A DNA stretch of 64,000 bases, from contig NZ_JBHXHV010000002.1 in NCBI RefSeq assembly GCF_042726155.1, forward strand, positions 372,001-436,000, read 5' to 3'. Under the pieces are notes generated by a model. It worked only from the letters and a program-made list of their open reading frames with translations, did no database searches and was not told the DNA's origin. Numbering within the stretch: the stretch's first letter is position 1; every line of letters starts with the position of its first letter. Position numbers and translations under genes: made by a program. Shown in pieces: positions 7,397 to 14,162 of the stretch. This DNA is from Leucobacter sp042726155. GTDB taxonomy: Bacteria; Actinomycetota; Actinomycetes; Actinomycetales; Microbacteriaceae.

Positions 7397-8883
7397 TGAG
7401 CGACCCCACTATGGCGCCCACCGAGCAACGCCTCGCGTACGACGGCGTGACCGTGGACTTCGGCGCGACGCGCGCGCTCGAAGACATCACATTCGCGGTC
7501 GCGCCGGGCGAGATCGTTGGCTTACTCGGGCACAACGGCGCGGGCAAAAGCACGCTCTTCAATGTCACGACTGGCGTAATCGGGGCGACGAGCGGTGGGT
7601 TCAGCATCGGCGGGACCCGCATTGACGGGCGGCTCACCCCGCGCGAGGCGGCCCAGCACGGCGTGACGGTGATCCACCAAGAACCCGCCCTCGCACCGAA
7701 CATGACCGTGCTCGAGAATCTGTTTCTCGCTCGCCCGGCCCCGAGGGCCGCAGAGCGGCGGGTGCTCGCCCGCGAAGCACTCGCCGCCGTCGGCACCGAT
7801 CTGCCGCTCGACATGCCCGTCGAGGCGCTGGGACTCGGCGAACGACAGCTCGTCGACATCGCGCGCGGCATGCTCGCCGGCGAAATGAAGGTGCTGCTGC
7901 TCGACGAACCCACCGCGGCCCTCGGCCGTGCCGAGACCGACGCCCTGCACGCGCTGATCCAGAGTTTCGCGGATCGCGGCACGGCGGTCGTCTACGTGTC
8001 GCACCGGCTGCCCGACATCATGGAGGTGTGCACGCGCATTGTCGTGCTGCGCGGCGGGCGGCTCGTCGTCGACGGGCCCGCCAGCGACTTCACCCCGGCA
8101 AAACTCGCCGACGCACTCGTACCCGATCTGCGCTCGCTCGACTTCACCCACGTGGCGCCCGGCGCGGAGGTCGCGGTCGTCGAAACCGAGGGCGGCACGG
8201 TGCGGGCGCGTGCGGGCGAAGTGGTCGGCCTGTTTGGCATGGCGGGCGGCGAGCAATTCGACATTGCCGCGCAGCTCGCGGGTGCGGCGTCGTCACCCCA
8301 GCCGTATGAGCTGAACGGCGAACCCGTGCGGTTTGCATCGCCACGCCACGCGATTCGACGAGGCGTGTTCTTCGTGCCGCCCGATCGCGACACTGAGGGA
8401 CTCATCGCCTCGGAAACCGCGATCGACAACGTCATGCTGCCCTGGTTTTCGCTCGGTGGCGCCCGCGGGTGGTGGGTCTCGGCAAAGTCGGGTGCCGACG
8501 TGTACGCGAAGGCGCGCGCCGCGCTCGATATTCGCGGCCCGTCAGCGGACGCCGAAGTGTCACAGTTCTCGGGCGGCAACCGACAGAAGCACCTGCTCGC
8601 CCGGTGGTTGTATCCTGCCCAGCCCACACTGCTGATTCTCGCTCAGCCCACCCAGGGTGTTGACGTCGGCGCGAAACTCGACATCGTCGAGGCCACGCGC
8701 GACGCGGCAGCACGGGGAGCCGCCGTGATCGTCGCCTCAAGTGAATCCGACGAGATCGCGAGCCTCTGCGATCGCGCGTACACCGTGCTCGGCGACCGAC
8801 TCGTTGCCGTGCCCCGATCCGACACCTTCAATGCAGACCTCCTGACCTCGCTGCTCGCCATCGCCGAGCCCGCGCGCGCCTGA
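7396..8883 (+). CDS. ABC importer ATPase, double NBD (RbsA-type)
   Basis: About 495 aa from ATG 7396, which overlaps the binding-protein stop (TGATG). Tandem nucleotide-binding domains power uptake. NBD1 (about 10-240) has Walker A GHNGAGKST, signature LGLGERQLVD and Walker B VLLLDEPTAAL. NBD2 (about 255-490) keeps a signature FSGGNRQKHLLAR but lacks a Walker A lysine (GLFGMAGGEQ) and carries LILAQPTQGVD where LDEPT is canonical, so the catalytic acidic pair is gone. A degenerate second site is common in this family, but losing both D and E is more extreme. It works with the permease at 8896. Confidence 0.93.
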   Translation: MSDPTMAPTEQRLAYDGVTVDFGATRALEDITFAVAPGEIVGLLGHNGAGKSTLFNVTTGVIGATSGGFSIGGTRIDGRLTPREAAQHGVTVIHQEPALAPNMTVLENLFLARPAPRAAERRVLAREALAAVGTDLPLDMPVEALGLGERQLVDIARGMLAGEMKVLLLDEPTAALGRAETDALHALIQSFADRGTAVVYVSHRLPDIMEVCTRIVVLRGGRLVVDGPASDFTPAKLADALVPDLRSLDFTHVAPGAEVAVVETEGGTVRARAGEVVGLFGMAGGEQFDIAAQLAGAASSPQPYELNGEPVRFASPRHAIRRGVFFVPPDRDTEGLIASETAIDNVMLPWFSLGGARGWWVSAKSGADVYAKARAALDIRGPSADAEVSQFSGGNRQKHLLARWLYPAQPTLLILAQPTQGVDVGAKLDIVEATRDAAARGAAVIVASSESDEIASLCDRAYTVLGDRLVAVPRSDTFNADLLTSLLAIAEPARA

Positions 8884-8895
8884 ACGGACCCCCTC

Positions 8896-9903
8896 ATGAA
8901 CGCAGAACGCATCAAGATCTTCGCCGCGAAAAACGGCATCTTCCTCGCACTCATCGTGCTCGTCGCCGTCTTCTCCATACTGCGCCCGAACTTTTTCTCG
9001 TTCGCCAATGGCCAGAGCATCCTGCTGCAGGCGTCGGAGCTCGGACTGATAGCGATTCCCGCGGCCTTCCTCATCATGTCTGGCACGATCGACCTCTCGG
9101 TCGGCTCCGTTGCCTCGGTCTCGGCCATCACCGGCGGTCTCACGATGAGCGCGACGGGCTCGACGCTGCTCGGGTTTCTCGCCGCCATTGGCACGGGGGT
9201 CGTTGCCGGAGCGCTGAATGGATTTCTCGTCTCGTACCTCGGCCTGAACTCCTTCGTCGTAACGCTCGGCGCGCTCAGCGTGTGGGGCGGGCTGGCGCTG
9301 CTGCTGTCTGACGGTCGCACGGTGCCTCGGGCTGAGCTGCCCGAGGCGTTCCGCAGCATCGGCACGCTCAAGGTCGGCCCCGTGCCGATTCAGATCGTCG
9401 CGCTCGTCGCCGTGATTGCGCTCGGGTGGTACGTGCTGAACCACACAACGTTCGGCAAGTCGGTGAAGGCAATTGGCGGCAACGAGCGCGCGGCTCGACT
9501 GATGGGCGTCAATGTGCAGCGTTCCCGCTTCCTCCTCTTCGTGGCGACCGGCGCCTTCGCCGCGCTCGCCGGGCTGTTTCTCTCGGCGAAGGTGCAGTCG
9601 GCGAACCCCAATATCGGATCGGGGCTCGAACTCGAGGTGCTCACCGTCGTGCTGCTCGGCGGCGTCGCGTTCGAGGGCGGTGTCGGCCGCATCAGCGGCG
9701 TCGTCGCCGGCCTGCTCTTCTTCCGAGTGCTGCGCGCCGGACTCGTCTTCATGCAGGCGTCGCCGTTCCTACAGACCATCCTGGTTGGCGCGACCCTCAT
9801 CGTTGCCGTGGCGCTTGACAGCTCGATTCAGCGAATGATTCGTGCCTCGTGGGCGAAACTCGGCAAACGGGCGGTGGCTGAGGCCCCACCGAACGCCGGC
9901 TGA
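8896..9903 (+). CDS. ABC importer permease (RbsC-type)
   Basis: 335-aa integral membrane subunit with about eight to ten hydrophobic segments. Family features include the N-terminal NFFSFANGQSILLQASELGL and then AIPAAFLIMSGTIDLSVGS, the segment before the first periplasmic loop that is nearly invariant in ribose-type permeases, and a cytoplasmic coupling region TFGKSVKAIGGNERAARLMG. Starts 12 nt after the ATPase stop, so it belongs to the same transcript. Only one permease gene is present, so the channel should be a homodimer. Substrate unknown. Confidence 0.93.
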   Translation: MNAERIKIFAAKNGIFLALIVLVAVFSILRPNFFSFANGQSILLQASELGLIAIPAAFLIMSGTIDLSVGSVASVSAITGGLTMSATGSTLLGFLAAIGTGVVAGALNGFLVSYLGLNSFVVTLGALSVWGGLALLLSDGRTVPRAELPEAFRSIGTLKVGPVPIQIVALVAVIALGWYVLNHTTFGKSVKAIGGNERAARLMGVNVQRSRFLLFVATGAFAALAGLFLSAKVQSANPNIGSGLELEVLTVVLLGGVAFEGGVGRISGVVAGLLFFRVLRAGLVFMQASPFLQTILVGATLIVAVALDSSIQRMIRASWAKLGKRAVAEAPPNAG

Positions 9904-9915
9904 GTCACCGCACGC

Positions 9916-10722
9916 TCAGTCGGTGAGCTGCTCGAACCCGGAGCCGTCTGCGCGCATTCGAAATGAGATCGACTGGTAGTCATTCGAGACACTGAAGCTG
10001 ACGCCGACCGGACCGACGTCGCCGCCGAAGGACGCACTGTCGACATCGGAGTCGCTAGTTCGCGCCACGGTGAAACTCACCTCATCAGCGTCTTCGATGC
10101 CTGCCTGCTCGGACGCACGATTCATCGCGGGCTGCAGCGCAGCCCACGCGACATCATCGTACGAGAATGCCTCGCGCGATGACTTCGGTTGAATCGTCGC
10201 GGCACCGTCGTGCTTCACGGTGCCGCGACGGTACACCCAAGAATCCGCCGCCTGCTCCCCTGGCGCGACGGGTGCCTCCACAATGACGTAGTCCCGATAG
10301 ACCACAGCGCCAACCAACTGGTCGTGGCCGATCTCGGACCGGAGTGCGCTCATCGCCTCAGCGAGCGGTTCGGGATCGCGCAGGTCAGCGTGCAGCTCCC
10401 CCTTCGACAGCGCGACCGCAGTCTGGCGTACTCCGGCGCCGTAGGGCGCGACAACGCCCGCTCCGGCGGCGAGCGCGGCCACCACCGTCGCCGCCACGAC
10501 GAGCCCAGCTGGCAACGACCGTTCGCGACGCGACGTTTGTGTCGAGCGTCTGCGCGACGATCCCGAGCCGTAGATCAGTGATGCTGCGCCCAACACGAGC
10601 ACCAGACCGACCGGAAATGACCAGGGCGAAGCGCCCGGCGGCCCCACGACAGCGACCACGGCCGAGCCGAGCAGAAACCCGGCCCCAATTCCCGAGGCTA
10701 TCCAGAAGGCAAGTCTGCGCAT
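9916..10722 (-). CDS. Membrane-anchored protein of unknown function
   Basis: About 268 aa. Three hydrophobic segments near the N-terminus (approximately 5-28, 35-55 and 75-100) are followed by a ~165-residue soluble domain ending with VSFSVSNDYQSISFRMRADG, probably outside the cell. I do not recognise the domain. ATG 10722 is preferred because TAAGAT (complement of 10730-10735) sits 7 nt before it; ATG 10731 and GTG 10740 in the same frame are alternatives. It is convergent with the ABC permease and divergent from xseB, and sits at the right edge of the segment separating xseA from xseB. Confidence 0.75.
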   Translation of the reverse strand: MRRLAFWIASGIGAGFLLGSAVVAVVGPPGASPWSFPVGLVLVLGAASLIYGSGSSRRRSTQTSRRERSLPAGLVVAATVVAALAAGAGVVAPYGAGVRQTAVALSKGELHADLRDPEPLAEAMSALRSEIGHDQLVGAVVYRDYVIVEAPVAPGEQAADSWVYRRGTVKHDGAATIQPKSSREAFSYDDVAWAALQPAMNRASEQAGIEDADEVSFTVARTSDSDVDSASFGGDVGPVGVSFSVSNDYQSISFRMRADGSGFEQLTD

Positions 10723-10778
10723 TGCGGCCATCTTAGCCACGGAAACACGCTCAGCACAGGGCGGGTAGACTGCAGGGC

Positions 10779-11015
10779 ATGGCAGATACCGTGGTTCCTG
10801 GCCCGGCCTCCCTCGGGTATGAGGAAGCGCGCGACGAGCTCATTCAGGTGGTCAACCGCCTCGAACAGGGCGGGGCGACGCTCGAAGAATCGCTGCAGCT
10901 CTGGGAGCGCGGCGAGGCACTTGCAGCCCGCTGTGAGGAGTGGCTGCTCGGAGCGCGTCAGCGCCTCGAAGCCGCACGCAAGAACGTCGGCGAGCCGGCC
11001 GGAGGCGACGCGTAA
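10779..11015 (+). CDS. xseB: Exodeoxyribonuclease VII small subunit
   Basis: 78-aa XseB with the family core LGYEEARDELIQVVNRLEQG and LEESLQLWERGEALAARCEEWL, a helical hairpin that packs on XseA. TAGACT at 10766-10771 lies 7 nt before the ATG and no Shine-Dalgarno is present, so it appears to have its own leaderless promoter. This fits its separation from xseA (3139-4407); in most actinobacteria the two are adjacent. It is followed after 3 nt by the DUF4245 gene. Confidence 0.95.
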   Translation: MADTVVPGPASLGYEEARDELIQVVNRLEQGGATLEESLQLWERGEALAARCEEWLLGARQRLEAARKNVGEPAGGDA

Positions 11016-11018
11016 CCG

Positions 11019-11702
11019 ATGGCGAAAAATCACAAGGCTCCGGTCGTCGTCGCTGAACTCGGCAGGCCAGAGACTCCCGCGGAAACCGCGACGCGAAAGG
11101 CCCGCGACAGCCGGCTGTACCGCGAACGCAAGACCGTCAACAACCTCGTCTTCTCCCTGCTCGTCAGCCTGGGCCTGGTGCTCGTGATCTTTTTGATGGT
11201 GCCCCGCGGCACGGGCGGCTTTGCTGACCACGAGGTGAACGTCACGACGCTCGCCGCAGAGGCGTCTCCGAGCGCCGGGCGTGACCTGGTCGCGCCCGAA
11301 GTGCCACAGGAGTGGAAGGCAAAGCAAGCTGAACTGCGCGGTGGCGACAAGGTCACCTCTTGGCAGATCAACTACACGACCGTAGACCCCGCCACCGGTC
11401 ACGAGGCCTACGCTGCAGTGACGCAGGCCTTCACGTCAGACGGCGAGCCGGTCGAAGATCTCTGGATCGCGCAACAGCTCGAGCAGCAGGCACCAACGGG
11501 CAATGAGAAGCTCGGCGGCATGGAGTGGATCACCTACGACCACACCGACCGCAGTTCCGACAACTCGAACGTACTGTTCGCACTGCAGTCAACGTGGGGC
11601 GACGACACGATCCTCGTCTACGGCACCGATTCACCAGCCACGCTCCGCCTCCTCGCGACCGACGTCGCCAAGTCACTCGCAACATCGAAGGGAACAGAAT
11701 GA
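11019..11702 (+). CDS. DUF4245 membrane-anchored protein
   Basis: 227 aa. A charged cytoplasmic N-terminus (about 45 residues), one membrane helix (NLVFSLLVSLGLVLVIFLMV) and an extracytoplasmic domain with VPQEWKAKQAELR, LGGMEWITYDHTD and a final TDSPATLRLLATDVAKSL. This architecture and its position after xseB are typical of DUF4245 proteins; function unknown. Starts 3 nt after xseB and overlaps the carbonic anhydrase start by 4 nt, so the three are co-translated. Confidence 0.88.
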   Translation: MAKNHKAPVVVAELGRPETPAETATRKARDSRLYRERKTVNNLVFSLLVSLGLVLVIFLMVPRGTGGFADHEVNVTTLAAEASPSAGRDLVAPEVPQEWKAKQAELRGGDKVTSWQINYTTVDPATGHEAYAAVTQAFTSDGEPVEDLWIAQQLEQQAPTGNEKLGGMEWITYDHTDRSSDNSNVLFALQSTWGDDTILVYGTDSPATLRLLATDVAKSLATSKGTE

Positions 11703-12382
11703 CCGGCCCCAGAGTCACGCCTCAGCAAGCATGGGATGCACTCGTCGATGGGAACCAGCGTTTTATTGCTGGCGGCCCTCAGCACCCGCGTCAAGATGTT
11801 GAGCGCCGACACGAACTCGCGAAGGGGCAAGACCCTGACGCGGCGCTCTTCGGTTGCTCTGATTCCCGGCTTTCGGCGGAGATCATCTTCGACGCGGGTC
11901 TGGGCGATCTGTTTATTGCTCGCAACATGGGTCACGTCGTCGCCGAGTCGATCACGGCGTCGATGGAGTACGCGGTTGCAAATCTCGGCGTTGCGGTAAT
12001 TGTTGTGCTCGCGCACGATTCCTGCGGCGCAGTCGCCGCCGCGATCGGTCAGATGGAGCAGGACCCCGACGAGGTGCCGACGGCCGTGAAGAACACGCTG
12101 GCGCCGATCCTCCCCTCGGTCCAGGAGCTCTGGCTTCGCGAGCACCGCAGCACGCCGTACGTCGACGCCTCAGCGATCGATGCGGACGCCGTGGGGCGCG
12201 TGCACCTCGCCGCAACCGTCAACCAGCTGCTGCGCAGCTCACGCATCATCAGCGACGCAGTCGCGGCTGGCACGCTCGGCCTCGTCGGCTGCCAGTACCG
12301 CCTGTCCGAGGGGCGCGCGGTTGCAGTCAGCGCCGTCGGCCACCTCGACATCTCGACGGTGGCGCCAGTAGCGGCTGCCTGA
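11699..12382 (+). CDS. Beta-class carbonic anhydrase
   Basis: About 227 aa from ATG 11699 (ATGA overlap with DUF4245). Interconverts CO2 and bicarbonate with a zinc bound by Cys53 in the CSDSR motif (Asp55-Arg57 dyad), His106 and Cys109 in LAHDSCGAV. Other family segments are WDALVDGNQRF and ARNMGHVV. The upstream open frame to 11525 overlaps DUF4245 coding sequence and is not used. It supplies bicarbonate for carboxylases and pH balance; the link to neighbouring fumC is positional only. Confidence 0.95.
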   Translation: MTGPRVTPQQAWDALVDGNQRFIAGGPQHPRQDVERRHELAKGQDPDAALFGCSDSRLSAEIIFDAGLGDLFIARNMGHVVAESITASMEYAVANLGVAVIVVLAHDSCGAVAAAIGQMEQDPDEVPTAVKNTLAPILPSVQELWLREHRSTPYVDASAIDADAVGRVHLAATVNQLLRSSRIISDAVAAGTLGLVGCQYRLSEGRAVAVSAVGHLDISTVAPVAAA

Positions 12383-12457
12383 GCGCCATTTCGGCCCTCC
12401 GCTGCACCGCTAACAACTTTTTGACCCCGAGCAGTATTCACGAAACGAAGGATGATT

Positions 12458-13885
12458 GTGACTGAAGATCGCAGCGCCGCCGGCGCCGAGACCGAGTACC
12501 GCATCGAGCACGACACCATGGGTGAGGTGCGCGTCCCGAAGAACGCACTGTACGCCGCCCAGACGCAGCGCGCAGTGCAGAACTTCCCGATCTCTGGCAA
12601 GGGCCTGGAGCCCGCCCAGATCGTCGCCCTCGCGCGCATCAAGCGCGCAGCGGCCATCGCCAACGGCGACCTCGGCATTCTCGACGCGCAGATCGCGAAG
12701 GCCATAGTGGCCGCCGCCGACGAGATCATCGCGGGCGACCACCACGACATGTTCCCGGTCGACACTTACCAGACCGGCTCTGGCACGTCGTCGAACATGA
12801 ACATGAACGAGGTGCTCGCCACGCTCGCGACCCGCCACCTCGGTGCACCCGTGCACCCGAACGACCACGTGAATGCGTCGCAGTCATCGAACGACGTCTT
12901 CCCGACCTCCGTCCACATCGCCGTCACCGGCGCGCTCATCGAGCAGCTGAAGCCCGCGCTCGCCCACCTCGCGGAGTCGTTCGAGGCCAAGGCCGAGCTG
13001 TGGAAGACCGCCGTCAAGTCGGGCCGCACGCACCTCATGGACGCAACCCCCGTGACGCTCGGTCAGGAGTTCGGCGGATTCGCCGCACAGATCCGCTACG
13101 GCATCGAGCGCATCGACGCCGCCCTCCCCCGCGTCGCCGAGGTTCCCCAGGGCGGCACCGCCGTTGGCACCGGTATCAACACCCCGCTCGGCTTCCCCGA
13201 GAAGGTCATCGCCGAGATCGCGCAGTCGAGCGGCCTGCCCATCACGGAGGCGCGCAACCACTTCGAGGCGCAGGCGAACCGCGACGGCCTCGTCGAGGCA
13301 TCGGGCGCGCTGCGCACCATCGCGGTATCGCTCACGAAGATCAACAACGACATCCGTTGGATGGGATCGGGCCCGAACACGGGTCTCGCCGAACTGCACA
13401 TCCCCGATCTGCAGCCCGGCTCGTCGATCATGCCCGGCAAGGTCAATCCGGTGATTCCCGAGGCCGTGCTGATGGTCTGCGCCCGGGTCATCGGCAACGA
13501 CGCGACCATCGCGTGGGCCGGCGCCTCCGGCTCCTTCGAGCTCAACGTGCAGATTCCCGTCATGGGCACCGCCCTGCTTGAGTCGATTCGCCTGCTGTCG
13601 AACGCGTCGATCGCGCTCGCCGACAAGGTCATCGACGGCCTCGAAGCGAACGTCGAACGCGCCGCAGCGCTCGCGGGCATGAGCCCGTCGACCGTCACCC
13701 CGCTCAACCGTCTCATCGGTTACGAGGCAGCGGCGAAGATCGCCAAGCACTCCGTCAAGAAGGGCATCACCGTTCGCGAGGCAGTCGTCGATCTCGGCTA
13801 CGTGGAGCGCGGCGAGGTCTCCGAGGCCGACCTCGACCAGGCGCTCGACCTGCTGTCGATGACGCACCCCGGCGTCGCGAAGTAG
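12458..13885 (+). CDS. fumC: Fumarate hydratase, class II
   Basis: Iron-independent fumarase of the TCA cycle (fumarate to L-malate), about 475 aa. GTG 12458 is preferred because GAAGG at 12447-12451 gives 6-nt spacing; ATG 12452 directly abuts the Shine-Dalgarno and would add two residues. Motifs: QTGSGTSSNMNMNEV, HPNDHVNASQSSNDVFPTS (substrate site), SGRTHLMDATPVTLGQE and the fumarase/aspartase signature GSSIMPGKVNP. The C-terminal domain is complete. It lies 75 nt downstream of the carbonic anhydrase with no obvious promoter between, and is convergent with the phosphoesterase across the gap-containing hairpin. Confidence 0.97.
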   Translation: MTEDRSAAGAETEYRIEHDTMGEVRVPKNALYAAQTQRAVQNFPISGKGLEPAQIVALARIKRAAAIANGDLGILDAQIAKAIVAAADEIIAGDHHDMFPVDTYQTGSGTSSNMNMNEVLATLATRHLGAPVHPNDHVNASQSSNDVFPTSVHIAVTGALIEQLKPALAHLAESFEAKAELWKTAVKSGRTHLMDATPVTLGQEFGGFAAQIRYGIERIDAALPRVAEVPQGGTAVGTGINTPLGFPEKVIAEIAQSSGLPITEARNHFEAQANRDGLVEASGALRTIAVSLTKINNDIRWMGSGPNTGLAELHIPDLQPGSSIMPGKVNPVIPEAVLMVCARVIGNDATIAWAGASGSFELNVQIPVMGTALLESIRLLSNASIALADKVIDGLEANVERAAALAGMSPSTVTPLNRLIGYEAAAKIAKHSVKKGITVREAVVDLGYVERGEVSEADLDQALDLLSMTHPGVAK

Positions 13886-13897
13886 TTCGCCCGCAAT

Positions 13898-14112
13898 ACG
13901 TCTGAGGGCCGTGGGGGGGGGGGGGGCAGGGGTCCGTGCCACGGGCCTAGCCCGAAGTTGTGGGGGGGGGGCGTGACTTTCGACACCCATGGACCCCCCG
14001 GGCGCGTCTGCCGCNNNNNNNNNNCCCGGCCTGCCTCTGTTGTCCCCCCCCAATCCTCCGTCGGGCCGTCTACCCCACCCACTCTGGGAACGGACACACG
14101 GCCCTCAGACGT
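13898..14112. terminator. Split hairpin arms between convergent fumC and phosphoesterase
   Basis: ACGTCTGAGGGCCGTG (13898-13913) is the exact reverse complement of CACGGCCCTCAGACGT (14097-14112). A 16-bp stem between two convergent genes would make a bidirectional terminator, but the arms stand 183 nt apart and the interior holds runs of 14 G (13913-13926) and 10 G (13962-13971) and ten Ns. The real loop is probably short and the interior an assembly artefact. Confidence 0.65.
14015..14024. other. Assembly gap (10 N)
   Basis: Ten undetermined bases. The flanks on both sides (about 13914-14096) contain long G or C homopolymers and no coding potential matching their neighbours, so they should be treated as unreliable sequence. 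Confidence 0.98.
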
Positions 14113-14162
14113 TGACGGGCGTGGTCACCGACTCATTCACCCGGTGACCACGCGGGTCAGGA

